From contig VCAZ01000095.1 in assembly GCA_005784505.1 (NCBI GenBank), forward strand, positions 164,001-228,000: 64,000 nucleotides of DNA, written 5' to 3'. Made by a program: the position numbers and the translations under genes. Positions 1 to 11,770 of this stretch are shown piece after piece; the first letter of the stretch is position 1, and each line of letters starts with the position of its first letter. This stretch comes from Bagarius yarrelli. Lineage: Eukaryota; Chordata; Actinopteri; Siluriformes; Sisoridae. The notes beneath the pieces are model-generated. The model did not search any database, was not told the DNA's origin, and saw nothing but the letters and a program-made list of their open reading frames with translations.

Positions 1-620
1 AGAACAAGATAACCATGCTGCCATTATGCCACATCACTTTCCCATGTGTGTAAAACCTATTGTTATGCGAACTCTGGCCTCTGAAGTTTTTGCCAGGTTC
101 AGATTTTATGCCAATGCCTAGGGGCTGCCATACCTAGAGGAACTTTGGCCTTAGCCTTCGAAGATCAGTTTGGCTCTTACCACCCAGTGAGGCGTGGAAG
201 GCTATGGACACCGCATACACCTTCAGGGTGGAGGGTGCTATAGCTGCAAAAATGTTCCTCTAGGAATTCTAGAACTGGGCCAATCGGGCAGTTAACTGCT
301 GTTTTTGTCTACACTAGATTCCATTTCAGGGCATGGGGTTTCCTATGGTGGGAGCTTTGGACTGGAGTATGGTCTTCACAACATCACCTGTTGTTAGGAG
401 CTTTAATACATATGCGTCAGACCAAAAGCAATCAAGTTGAATGATTCCACCATAAGGCCTAGTAGCCTTTGCAACTGTTTTACAGTGAAGGACTGGCCCT
501 CTCTAAATTCCCTTATGGTCGAAGTATCAAGTGGACTCAAGCTTGTGTAAGCTTAGCTGCATCATGACTAATTGTAAAACGACATTTATATAGTCTAAGT
601 TGATCGTATGCTCTTTTTGG
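1..620 (-). pseudogene. DIRS-like retrotransposon fragment (RT/RNase H and tyrosine recombinase parts)
   Basis: Read on the minus strand, about 477-440 encodes LQRLLGLMVESF, like the conserved LxLLGLMAAA stretch near the end of the DIRS reverse transcriptase. About 240-180 encodes APSTLKVYAVSIAFHA and then LRRLRP, like the STLKVYVAAI segment of fish DIRS tyrosine recombinases. The two parts are separated by only about 200 bp and lie in different frames with stops, so the RNase H and methyltransferase region normally between them has been lost. The recombinase side runs off the left edge of the window. The element cannot be active. Assignment rests on motif memory, not on an alignment. Confidence 0.55.
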
Positions 621-799
621 TTCTGACAGTTAGTACCAGCTTCTTGTTATAAGCACGAATGGCATCTTGATGCTGAACCCCTTGTTGGCGTGATGTTTGA
701 TGGGTAGTTTAGCTACCATCAGCGTTTGTTCTATCCAGGACATCGCCACAAAGCCGTACTCGCTAGCATCTTCTATGTTTAAATAGAGGACTCCAAATG

Positions 800-3490
800 T
801 AGTTACTACTCTAGTGGATTACAGCTTATTACATACTTTTCTAATAAACATCCCTATTTTTAGTCAGTCACTTTCAGCTTAGCTTGGTGACTGACCTGGT
901 GACAACTTCCACCAGCTCCTCATATGCTGAGGAGCATGGTGGTGAATCCACATGCCCCTATATACTTATAACGTCTTAGACAATATGGGCTCCATATCTG
1001 GCCATTGTCCTTAAACAATAACTGCAAGCTCATTGGAAGTCTTTCACAATGCACACAATCAGTACCCCCTAGTGCTGACTGCGCATTCTCTACTCCCAAG
1101 CATGCAACACAATGCGAATGTGCCTAATATGTATATAGAGCACAGATCAACACACTGCCTGAATTGCATGCTTGTGTTTATATAGCATTGCTTCATGGTT
1201 GATGCTTCACCCGCCCATGACATAATGTTTCTTGATTGGACAGATTACACACATGCCTAAGGCCAAAAGCAATAAAAGAGCATTCTTAATTCCCGAACAG
1301 AACCTCTAACGTGTGGCAACAAGCCTTCTGATTTCTGACACAGCTCCAGTTTATTTCATACAGAATTTGCTGTGCTTTCTGATGGAATGCCTTTACGATT
1401 CCTGGTGGTATTTTATTTAAACCCTTACAGAACTTCATTTAAATGCTTACAAATCTTTATTAGATTTCTTAAGGAATCCCTATTATTATCTACAGACCTC
1501 GCTATGAGTCCCCTTAGACCTCCCTACAATTCCTAAAGACTACCCTACGAGTCCCTACAGACCTCAGTATGTTTCCCTACAGATTCCTAAAAAAAAAACT
1601 TTGTTTCATTTCTAAAAGAACTACCCATGATTTCCAAAAGAACTCTTTTATGATTCCTGGGGTAATTAGATTCAATCCCTTAAAGAACTTCATTCTGACT
1701 TCATTGTTGACAAATATCAGTCAGATCCTGTTCAGCTCTCTTCCTGATTTTTGCAAATAATCTTTTATGATTTGATCTTCCAGCAGCTGACATGCAGGCC
1801 ATAGGGGGTTAATAATGCACATATTATTATACTGTTCCTTATTGTTCCTACAGTTTGCAGAATATATCACTGTATTGTATCTTTAGGATATATAGTTAAG
1901 GATTTTTATGGGATCTTTAATAAATTGACAGAAAAAATAAGAGGCTGTCACAGATGTTATAACAAATCTTTGGAAATTAGTGCAATATCTACTGCTGGGA
2001 TTTTACAGGAAGTCTGCCATGTCTCAAGCCACCGATCATCGATTATTTACCAATAACATCATTTCCTGTCTGTTTTGACTCACGTCTTTTCAGGTGTCAG
2101 AATTTGCCCACAGCACCACAACTGACTCTCAGACTGCAGTAAAATTTTGATGGGACACGCAGTAAACAACTAAAAAGAGATCTTTTCCTCTACTGGGACT
2201 GAAAAAGGGGCATACATCTGTAATGTTTACTTTCTTTCCAAAGTTTTTATTGCTATATAAATATGAAAGGCATGCCAAAAAAGCAGACGTCGCTTTCTAA
2301 CACTGCGCTAGCCTTCACTGCTCTGGAAATATTTTGGGTTTCTTCAGTTAGTTGCACGATAGAGATGCAGATCATGACAAGGCTGATGACAGGGAGGCAC
2401 TTTTTCTTGTTTTTGCAGTCTCTTACTTCCACCATATTTTGAAAGGTGAAGCAGCTTTGTGTCAAGTTAAACCACGCTCCACAAGGATGCCCATAATGCA
2501 AGAATAACCGAGCCTATGTTTATTCACTGGTGCTTTCGCCCATCCCCCCCCCTTCCCCATCACACACATACATACACACACTTCAAGACATATTGACTGA
2601 GAAGGAAAGATAAAAAAAATACTTTCTCTCCTCCACATCACGAAAGCCGGCAGGTGAGTTTCAAAAGGTCGTTCATCTATTTTATAGCGCTTCAAAACTT
2701 TCATCAGTAGGTGGACGTTGCTGTCTTGGTATTTGGAACCTTTCAGAAGTTTTATTGCATTTCTGCCAGGTCTCCTGTCTAGGGACACAGGATGTAATCT
2801 CACCAGTTATAAACTAGGTCAGTGTTTATACAGTATACTGCAAGAGTAGATCTCGATCAATAATCGTTTTTACCGATATTTTTTCCGAAATTCAAGACTT
2901 TCCTAATGATCACAAATTACTTTTGTAATATTTTAATGATTGCACTTTAAACTGCCATTCTAGCTTTTTAAATACAATTATTTTTAATTAGTTAAGTTAT
3001 TTTAATTTGGTTTTTATTTGTTACCTATTTGTTTAATAAATTCCAAGCATTTATTCAACCTAGACTTGCAGCCACAAAAAAAAGGGGGGGGGGGGGGTTG
3101 GTAGGAGGGTTGTTTCTTATTAGTCTATTTTTAGTGGCACGGGTTACATGTTTTACAGTCAGTGAGATTAAAGAGGTGAAGAAATATGTGCACATTGTGA
3201 GATTTTATAGGAAACAGTGATTATATACAACTGGTGAAACAGCATATCTGGCATCAAGGGGATCACTATGGTAACCACCAAACAAAACCCCTGTTCATTA
3301 CATAAACATGCAAAGACTTGATATCACATTTAAAAAAATAAATTTTGGATCATCTGATTACTCCGAAGCTTTATGATTGCCAAAGTATATTTACATAAGA
3401 TGCAATGTAATGTAATCGGATCTATGTTTAGTTGTCATTAAATCACTTTACAATGTTTTGGTAACTACCACTAACAGTCAATATAACATA
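800..3490. other. AT-rich unique sequence, no gene seen
   Basis: No supported exon. Around 1380-1700 there is a weak, degenerate repetition built on phrases such as ccctacagacctc and gattcct. A stretch at about 1995-2150 has balanced composition and no visible repeat and may be conserved noncoding DNA. A (C)n/(CA)n patch lies near 2547-2582. Open frames on both strands at 2250-2800 are unrelated to any family I know. Confidence 0.5.
3084..3097 (+). repeat. G14 homopolymer after an A8 run
   Basis: Eight A then fourteen G in a row, followed by G/T-rich sequence. It is prone to length error in sequencing and could form a G-quadruplex. Confidence 0.9.
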
Positions 3491-3491
3491 A

Positions 3492-3801
3492 ATTACCCCA
3501 GTGTAACCGGAGGACGATTTCACTTACCCCAGTGTAACCAGAGGACGATTTCACTTACCCCAGTGTAACCAGAGGACGATTTCACTTACTCCAGTGTAAC
3601 CAGAGGACGATTTTACTTACCCTAATGTAACCAGAGGACGATTTCACTTACCCCAGTGTAACCGGAGGACGATTTCACTTACCCCAGTGTAACCAGAGGA
3701 CGATTTCACTTACCCCAGTGTAACCGATGGACGATTTCACTTACCCCAGTTTAAGCAGAGGACGATTTCACTTACCCCAGTGTAACCGGAGGACGATTTC
3801 A
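3492..3801 (+). repeat. Minisatellite, 10 copies of a 31-bp unit
   Basis: Ten contiguous units of exactly 31 bp (310 bp in total, no indels). The unit begins cttaccccagtgtaacc and ends aggacgatttca. Copies differ by a few substitutions, such as cc(a/g)gagg, one cgatgg and one gtttaagc. Uniform length with scattered substitutions suggests expansion by unequal exchange or slippage followed by mutation. There are no spacers, so this is not a CRISPR-like array. Confidence 0.95.
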
Positions 3802-5540
3802 AAAACACATTTGAATTAATAGTACAAGAGGGAACACAATATCATCATTATTTATAGCACCTGGCTTTAATTACTCTCAAAATATTAACCACTATTTACA
3901 TCAGTATAAATTCTCGAAAGTGCCTTATTTTAAAAACCAGAGAAAGTTGAAATACTGTACTTTTATCCCGCCAAAGTGTCTGAGATACTGAAGAGGTGTG
4001 CAGTATATAGCAGGCTGCTATCAGCTTTTATCACTGTATGGAAAATATATCACCCAAAGTGAAAGAAACTTCTAAAAAGCCAAAAATTGTCACTCAGAGA
4101 CCACAAGAACTTTTTGAAATAGTCATGTATCAGGCTGTTATTATAAAATGGTGCAGGGTGCCGGTGCAGATTCTTTTTGAGTCGTCTTATCCCAGTAATC
4201 ACATGATGTCAAAGTGTGAATCTCATACACAAGTGATATATTTCGTTAAACATATAATAGAATGTCTAACTCTTACGCCATGACTTAACACCTGGCTAAA
4301 TGAATCCAGAGCCTAAATTCTTTTTAAATTCTTGAATTCTGTGTGATTTCTAGGTCACAGAAGTTTTACTTATATTAAATTTGGCATTTGGCTTTTCTTC
4401 AACTCCAAAAATCAACAGAATAGATTCTGTCCTAAATACAAGAATCCATAAACTTCTTAAATACCTTAAACCCAACAACCCATAGCCTCACTTCCCATTA
4501 AACCCTAAAGTTTCTGGCTTTTGTCTTAAACCCTAAACTTTATAGACTTTGACTTACCCATTGAATTACACAATTCCTCTTGACCTCTAAAAGTTCTGGC
4601 TTTTGGCTTCCATTTTGAACATAAAATCCCTGGCTATTAGTTTGGCTTCCCCCTCAAAGGTCAGTTTGGATATTAAAAAAGAGCAGTGAACATTTATCTA
4701 GGGAAAAACTTATATTATTCCACCCATAGATCTTTTTCCTATCTCACAAATTACACCTGCAAGTCAACTGAGTAGACTTTAAATTTGTTGTTTTTCTGAC
4801 TAATGTTGATGTGCATGTTTAAGCTTCCTTGGACCCTCAAAATCAAGCTGTGATGTTTTTTAAACCCCATACACACTGATTGACCCCCAGCAGGATATTA
4901 CCTCTTACTGACCTACAGCAAAAGATGACCTTATACTGATCCTCAAAAAGGCATGGCTGCATTATGGAATTTTCCATTCATTAAGCAAATAATCTATGAC
5001 AACACAAATGAACACATGGAGTGCATAGAAAGGCCTACCACTGGGATGTGTCGTAACAGATGGTCTTCAAAAACATGGCCAACTGTATTATTGGAGTTTA
5101 GACACACTTCAACAAGAATACATTGGATACATTGTCGACTAGGAGCTCCTAAGTGGCAAAGGAGATCATAAGTGGCCATGGGTAACAACTAAAACCTAAG
5201 AAACGGATTTAGCTTTGTGTGCTGGTTGTAGTAAAAACTTTGCACAAAGTGCATTAGCTAAATTAACAGCAACACAATAAGAGCCAAAGAAAAATTAATC
5301 ATCCCAGAAAGACCTCAACACTTAAACACATGAATTATCAGCCAGGAACCTGCTCAGTGGAACATACTACTGTATAAGCAAGTCCTGGCCAAGCAAGTGT
5401 GAAAATGACTGGCAGACTTTCATTTATCACATTCCTACAAATGAGCAGTCGAGAGTTAAAACTTTGCTCGAGGGAATTAAAATCACAACTTTATGATCAG
5501 TAGTCTGGCTTCTTACCCACTGATCTATTACAAGCATTAC
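3802..5540. other. AT-rich unique sequence, no gene seen
   Basis: No exon or recognisable element. At 4330-4660 phrases such as ttctggcttttg and taaaccctaaa recur loosely. The taaaccctaaa pieces are isolated and not a telomeric array. At 4953-5188 both strands carry short open frames without recognisable content. Confidence 0.45.
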
Positions 5541-5722
5541 CGTTTTTGGCATTTGGCAGGCACCCTTATCCACAGTGATTTAAATTGATCTCATTTTTTC
5601 CCCTACTGAATGGTTGGGTGTTGGTGCACTTGCTCAGAGGCCCAGAGATGGCAGCTTGGTGTTGCTTGGAATTAAACCCACAATCTTGATCAGCTGTCAA
5701 ACACCTTTCCCACTACCACCCA
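5541..5722 (-). mobile_element. tRNA-derived SINE (main family), diverged full-length copy
   Basis: First copy of the family that dominates the window. On the coding strand the consensus opens gggaagtggtggctcagtgg (A-box), runs through ggttcgattcccagc (B-box) and gggcccctgagcaaggccc, and ends with ctggataagggcgtctgcc and a short aaatgtaaatg tail. Length is about 190 bp. Here the tail (atttggcaggcacccttatcc) is on the left and the head on the right, so the element is on the minus strand. The A-box end is badly diverged. Confidence 0.75.
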
Positions 5723-6066
5723 GCAAACATATTTGTAATGTTTATCCAATTTTTCTATCCTTACTTTGTCTATAAGACCTCATTTTGAATGTATTGTGGA
5801 ACAAAGAATAAAGTATCCAGGTGTTGCTTTTGGTCCAACCGTTAGCAATTGTAGCTGGAGATAAAAATGAGCAGGTGTGTCAAGCAAACTGCTGGGTTCC
5901 CCTTTAGGAACTCAACACTTTGCAACGATGTATAAACGTTTCTAGTGATGGCAGTAGAATAGGCTTCAATACTGAACCCTGGACCCTTTTTTGTAAACTG
6001 GTAAATACCTAGATCCTAGGATACCTAGAAACATGCACAGGAGGCACTTTGAATGCCTTATCCCAG

Positions 6067-6224
6067 GGGTGGGCAATCTCTGTCCTGAAGGGTCGGGGTG
6101 TCCTGCAGAGTTTAGCTGCAACCATAATCAAACCCACCTGAACCAACCAATCAAGATCTTGCTATGCTAAGTGTGTTCAGGCAAGTTGAAGCTAAACTCT
6201 GCACCGACCCTCCAGGACTGAGAG
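6067..6224. mobile_element. Short palindromic MITE
   Basis: The left arm (about 6080-6123) contains gggtcggggtg and gcagagtttagctgcaac. The right arm (6184-6222) contains gttgaagctaaactctgca and ccgaccctccaggac. The arms are imperfect inverted complements around a 60-bp centre that includes caatcaagatcttgct. The flanking text gggtgggcaatctc matches a small palindromic element common in teleosts. No coding capacity. Confidence 0.7.
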
Positions 6225-6388
6225 AGTCCAAAACAGCAGCTTACCTTTTGGTTATCTGGGTCCGCTATGTACCTTCGGTTAAAAAATTACCAAACATGTC
6301 AGGGAGGTTGTTCTATCAAGGGTCTATCTTTTTTAACTTTAGTGTTTATCTTTTATCTGGGAAGTTGCTTATGGTAAAGTGTTTATGT

Positions 6389-6571
6389 GGGAGGTGGTAG
6401 CACAGTGGTTAAGGTGCTGGTCTTCTAACTGGAAGATCATGGGTTCGAGTCCCAGCAACACCAAGTTACCATTGCTGGGCCCCAGAGTAAAGCTCAGTTG
6501 TATAAAAATGAGCTAAATGTAAGTTGCTCTGGATGAGGACATCTGCCAATTGCCAGAAATGTAAATGTAAA
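6389..6571 (+). mobile_element. tRNA-derived SINE, near full length
   Basis: A-box region ggtagcacagtggttaagg and B-box gggttcgagtccca are both clear. The part between gggcccc and the tail is shortened (gagtaaagctcagttg). It ends in gtaaatgtaa. Confidence 0.9.
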
Positions 6572-6621
6572 CCAATGTAAAATGTAGTAAAATCCATCGA
6601 TGTATACTGCAAGTTTTTTTT

Positions 6622-6690
6622 GGGAGAGGTGGTAGCTCAGTGGTTAAGGTGTTGGACTGCTAACCAGATGATTGTGGGTTCAATTAGGTT
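6622..6690 (+). mobile_element. SINE head only (A-box to B-box)
   Basis: Starts gggagaggtggtagctcagt and stops just after gtgggttcaat, losing everything 3' of the tRNA-like part. It resembles a tRNA gene but lacks a matching acceptor stem. Confidence 0.75.
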
Positions 6691-9370
6691 TGATTAACAA
6701 TGCTTTAAATGGATTATTAGGTCAATTGGTGCCCCTTTGATGGTATAAATCTAAAGACAGAAAATAAAGAGTACGCTCAATGGTGTTAAATTTCCAGGCT
6801 GATGAATATTTCACGCTCTGAAATGCTGGAAATTACCAACCCAGACCAAAAATTAATCTCAATATCAAAAACTTAATATAGAGTATCGACTGATGCTGAG
6901 TTAAAAAAATCAATTCTGTCAATCACAAAGTAAAAACACGTCATCTTATAATGCATAATTTTTGCATAATTTTCAAGGAAAAAAAATCTGTGGATGTATG
7001 ATGTCTAGGATAGAGCATGGACCGTATCCCTACCTCCATAAAAACCCCTGAAAAGTTTGACCTTTCGGTTAAAGAATCATGTAGTGGTTATTATCTATTA
7101 ATCAAGGTATTGATACATTTGTTTTATTATTTAAATGATCATAACAAGTCAAAAATCGTTAGAGACCCTCATCTGAGATAACTACCTAGGGTTAACATGA
7201 AAACTGAGATTTCTTCAATTTTTTTGATTGTTACAGACAATTGTTATAGTTTTAATATTGCCCCAGGGGTAGTTTTCCAGGAATGACCGTGTCTTCTATA
7301 AGACATGTTTCAAGTTCCTCAGGATCCAAGCTTTGTAAAGCCCACCAGACTCTTCGCACTTTAGGCGTTTAAACGTTATATTTTTAAGAGACTCATTAGT
7401 TCTTTGTAATTCTGGGTTTCTTTAAGTTCTTCGTGAGTTTTAAAGACTTTAAGTTCGTTTAAACAGCTTCCTTGTTTCTATCCATTGGAATAAAGTGATC
7501 TGTTTAATTCTAACCCATTTTCTGAGTCTACAGATCCCACCCTTACAATTGTCATATTGGATTTGATTTTGTAAAGCTGCTTTGATACAATTTCTATTGA
7601 CTCGACTTTTTTATATAATTTATGTATTTTGCACATTTCTATACACCTATTATTCAACTTGTATTTAAAATTTATATATATATATAATTATATATTTAAT
7701 ATTATGTATTTAAATTGTTATACAATTTAGTGACTTTTTTTTTATGAAATTGTCACTAACAAAATGATATTCCTTTTTTCCCCCCTGTTTTTTATTTTTT
7801 TTTTAACGAGTGATGTGAATAAGTATTAAAACCCTTTTCTCCATGTTTTGCCTTTAAATCTTTTCCTTCTTCATCCTTTATTCAGCTATTCATGTAAAAG
7901 TTAAAGGTTTTCATCAATCTATTATTATTTTCAATGCAGGAGAAAAAAATTCTGGCGTATAGAATTTCAGGTACTTGAACCCAAATTGCCGCATTAAGTC
8001 TGGTGAGCAGCTTTGAGTGCTGAATCGGATTCATCTGTGCACTTTGAATTTCTGCTTAAAAACGATTTCACATCTCTAATGGAGACGGTTTAATTGGGTG
8101 AGTAAAAGGGGATGTTTATTTAATGAGAACTGACGAATAAGGTGCTTCAGACTGTTGTGTCTGAGGTTATTTCAAGCCTTGCATAATGATGATGATGATG
8201 CCATTTCTGTCTCTGCTCATGCAGTAAAATCATTTCGTTACAATCCAATATTTGTTAGGACAAAAGAACGCAATATTTTCTATGATTAAACCTACTTAGA
8301 TGTTGTTTCCTGTCCTGCTTGATTCTTTGTCTCGAATTATTATTAATATTTTACTTGTTAAATCAGAAAATACACCGCTGTATTGCCAACAAAGCAGATA
8401 ATCCGAATAAAATTCAGGTTTAGCTGTAATTTTATGGATCATTGACTTTTGTAATTCGGCAAGGTGCTCCTTCATGTATTCCAATCTCTAACACTCACAC
8501 AGGAATAGGAGATATTTAATCTAGCCTCATATAACCAGACCTTCAGATTGACAGCTGGAGCTTTTATTGGCCAAAGGGCACCTGACTGAGATGTAAAATT
8601 CATTTCGTTTGAAAAAAATAAGGAACCATAGATCGTCCATTTAAAAAATTCATGCACTTAAATGAATCGCATGACCTTCACATCAGCTGAAAAATCTGAT
8701 GTTTAGCTGATTCTTTTAAGCTTTAAAAATGCCACACACAAACACACACACGTCTCCCAGAATTGGAGTTGGAACAATCCAACCATTTAGAGCAAAGGTA
8801 GAATTTCTGGAAGAATCAGACCTTCAGCCAACAGTCTGTCAGCATGACGTCTGAGGCTGAGACTAACACACCACCCTAGTGGTGGAATATGGAACTGTAG
8901 CCTGCATGAACAATCTGAGCATCAAGCCACACTGGAATATATAAATACATTCATATGAGGGGGAAAGGGCCATAATAAGCTTTTCCCTGGATGCACCTGA
9001 CCCCTTGGTTGAACTGGGAGACAGGTTTTCTTCTTCGTTATAAAGATTGTTGGATAACAAGGCATGTTATTCTAAGCGTAGCTTCCAGATGTCACCACAT
9101 ACCACCGGGTGTCTACTCGTAGAAAAATGAATTGTAAGTCACATGTTGCTAAAGGAAACTCATAAACATCTGGAATATGCATCTGGAGAATGCAAAGTTG
9201 ATGGATACAAACCCAACGATGTAAATTAGTCATGTCCACCACCTTTGGAATACAGAATCAACAATCAATAAAACTGTAGGAAAAGCAACTCGCTAGCGTC
9301 TCTTTATGAGGACACATTGTTAACTGGATTTTCTCAACTACAAGTAACAGCAGGAGATGTGATGACTAAA
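6691..9370. other. Mostly unique AT-rich sequence, no gene seen
   Basis: Around 7440-7610 is a degraded tail of the repeat that ends gtaaagctgctttga. (AT)n lies near 7673-7700. About 8130-8490 is repeat-free with balanced composition and may be a conserved noncoding element. A small GATG run is at about 8187-8200. No coding potential was found. Confidence 0.45.
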
Positions 9371-9371
9371 T

Positions 9372-9475
9372 TAAGGGCCTTGCTCACGGGCCCACAGTGG
9401 TGGCTTGGTGGTGCTAGGAATCGAATCTTTCTGGTATCAGTCCAACACCTTAACCACTGAGCTACCACTTCCCTA
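9372..9475 (-). mobile_element. SINE, head half
   Basis: Carries ttgctcacgggcccacagtgg through gaatcgaat (B-box) to gagctaccacttcc (A-box). The tail is missing. Confidence 0.85.
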
Positions 9476-9476
9476 A

Positions 9477-9548
9477 GAGAGACAGAGCAATAGAGAGAGA
9501 GATAGGGAGAGAGATAGAGATAAAGAGGGAGCGATTTCTCTTTCTCTC
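9477..9548 (+). repeat. GA-rich simple repeat
   Basis: Interrupted agagagatag repetition directly abutting the SINE head. It ends in tctctttctctc, so the region can fold back on itself. Confidence 0.8.
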
Positions 9549-10019
9549 TTTAAATGAATGAATCATTCAGATCAAAATGATACACTGACTCCTTCACAGA
9601 CAAATACAGATATATAAATAGAGTGATTTTTTTCTTGACCTTTGGAAACAGTGTCTCTCAGTGCTTTAATCGAGGTGTGTGTCCTGCGGAATAAAAAGCT
9701 GCACACATTACAAGCACAAGGCTTTTGTTTTAACTCGACTAAATTAAATTAAACTCCGTTTTATTACATTTTCAGGAAGAACTCAGGGAGACGGGGTGGA
9801 TGTGTTGCCAAGTTTCAGCAAAACTAAATCAACCCTAAATTATTTTCATTTAAAAAAAAATACTATTTGGGTTATAATTTGTAATTATTCTATCTCTAAA
9901 GGAAATGTACTGTATATATGTAGTTGTTCCTCTATGGACTGCTCTCTCCTGACATGTGCCTTCATTAAAATTCTCTCGTTTCATTTTTATATTTCAAGAT
10001 ACATTTTCTGGACCTTCCA

Positions 10020-10112
10020 TTTTTTTTTTTTTTTTTTTTAAAGATTTCTTTCGGCATTTTTTGTTTTTATTATTAGGACAGAAAGAGAGAGATGGAGAAA
10101 GAGAGAGAGAGA
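10020..10112 (+). repeat. Poly-T and GA simple repeats
   Basis: A run of T of about twenty at 10020-10039, then agagagagatggag and (GA)n to about 10112. Confidence 0.85.
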
Positions 10113-10155
10113 ATTATAAAGCCCGGAGAGTAAAGAGGTGGAAGCAGAGGAGATG

Positions 10156-10288
10156 CAACTGAGATGCAGACCAGTAGAGAGAGGGAGTGATGGGGAGTGC
10201 CACCACCCACATGTGCATTTGCGCTCTGGAAGTCGGAGTCCCTTCCGGTCCCATCACTCCCTCTATGTACTGGTCTGCATCTCAGTTG
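10156..10288. repeat. Long inverted repeat, 39-bp arms
   Basis: Arms at 10156-10194 and 10250-10288 are reverse complements except for about three bases in the middle (gaga opposite the complement of acat). The spacer is 55 bp. The arms begin caactgagatgcagaccagt. It could be a foldback or MITE end pair, or the stem of a small RNA hairpin; nothing visible decides between these. Confidence 0.85.
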
Positions 10289-10454
10289 TCAGGCTGCAGT
10301 AATCGGGTCAAACGGAACCGGGAAACACCACCAATAACAATATATCTGTATATCATAACTTGAATGGCATCTACACTACCATACGTCTGTTTTTTGTTAT
10401 TCCACTAAATCACTCGGAGACAATAAGGCAGTTTCTGCAGCATAAATAACCTAC

Positions 10455-10722
10455 TGGTTTATCTGGACAGAGAGAGCCGACTTAACCTGGTTTCTCCCAA
10501 GGATTTTTCTCCATTCTGTCACTTACTGAGTTTTGGTTTCTTGCTGTTGTTGCCTTTGACTTGTTTAGTTGGGGACTCTTAATTCAAAGATTAATTAAAT
10601 TTTGTGTTTTAATGAGTGTTTAATAATGGTGTTTCTGATGTAATTCTTTAAAGCTGCTTTAAAACAATCTTAGTTGTTAAAAGCGCTAAAGAAATAAAGG
10701 GGACTTGACTTGACTTGATTTT
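10455..10722 (+). mobile_element. Dispersed repeat ending in aaagcgct...gacttgacttga
   Basis: Contains ggtttctcccaaggattttt, ccattctgtcac, gagttttggtttcttgc, gttggggactctt and agctgcttt, and ends in aaagcgctaaagaaataaa and repeated gacttgactt. This order is that of a non-coding dispersed repeat widespread in teleost genomes. A reverse-oriented relative lies at 19213-19420. Confidence 0.7.
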
Positions 10723-11027
10723 TCTAAACTGACCTTCCTCTCTTAGAAATCACTTATTTGACATGAATGGTCGGTCCCCAAACTTTGATTTAAATCCCAC
10801 CCCACATTTAAACCGACGCTTTAAAAAATGAGAAATAGTATGAAACTCAAATGTTAAATATGTCTGTGTTTTCCTTATATCATATCTGTATTTGATAATA
10901 AAAGTTTAATAGTAGATTCATTATTAGGATTGGATTCACCTCTAATTAAACGCTCGATTTATCATAACGTTCCATAGTGATAATAAGGTGATACCGCACG
11001 CAAGAAAATTCAAATAGAAAAGAAAAT

Positions 11028-11220
11028 TACATTTACAGCATTAGGCAGCAGACATCCTTATCCAGAGCGACTTACATTTATCTCATTTATACAACCGAGC
11101 AATTGGGGGTTAAGGGCCTTGCTCAAGGGCCCAACAGTGGTGGCCAATGTGATGCTGGAAATTAAACCCCAGTATTTCTGTGTCAGTCCAACATCTTAAC
11201 CACTAAGCCTCCACTTCCTC
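11028..11220 (-). mobile_element. tRNA-derived SINE, full length
   Basis: Runs from acatttacagcattaggcag (tail) through ccttatccagagcgacttac to the head at cctccacttcc. There is a small duplication in the tail (ggcagcagac). Confidence 0.92.
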
Positions 11221-11600
11221 TTTACTTTAGAAAATGGCGGTTAGAATGTAACCAAAAGTGGACGAGAGATAATTTTTTATTTTATCGGTCATCTATCATC
11301 ATTTAATATTTTATACATCTCTTGAAAAGTAATACTCATTTGTTTATCCAATAAGAACTAAATAATAATATTATATTTACATTTAATATCATAATAAAAT
11401 CTCCACAATAACCCTGGGAGTCACATACCGACCCGCCCCCCCGCCTTAAAAAAAGAACCAATTACAGAAAAACAGGTTTGGGGCCACCTGGATTAAAACA
11501 TACTCTTTACTGCCCTGATCCGTTCTCTATCCCTGTGACTGTATCCCACATTACCACCAAAACCGAAACAAACAATAACTAACCTTTATTGCTAAATAAT

Positions 11601-11770
11601 TTACATTTACAGCATTCAGCAGACGTCCCTATCCAGAGCGACTTGCTCTTCAAATGAGATAAATGTAATTAGTGGTTAAGGGCCTTGCTTAGGGGCCCAG
11701 CAGTGGTAACTTGGTGGTACTAGGAATCGAACCCACAATCTTTTAGTTAGCAGTCAACCACTGATCTATC
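11601..11770 (-). mobile_element. tRNA-derived SINE with internal rearrangement
   Basis: The tail ttacatttacagcattcagc and ggggcccagcagtgg are clear. The stretch between the tail and the gggcccc block contains a displaced aaatgagataaatgtaa in the opposite sense, and the head is eroded. Confidence 0.85.

Noticed and set aside
2462..2803. 113-codon minus-strand open frame
   Set aside because: It crosses a (C)n/(CA)n patch and shows no domain, signal peptide or splice context.
3492..3801. Array of direct repeats resembling a CRISPR locus
   Set aside because: Units are contiguous with no unique spacers, and the genome is eukaryotic.
4500..4545. Telomere-like taaaccctaaa phrases
   Set aside because: Only two isolated occurrences, not a tandem array.
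6622..6690. Possible tRNA gene (A-box and B-box present)
   Set aside because: It is the truncated head of the dispersed SINE family; there is no matching acceptor stem and the same text recurs about forty times.
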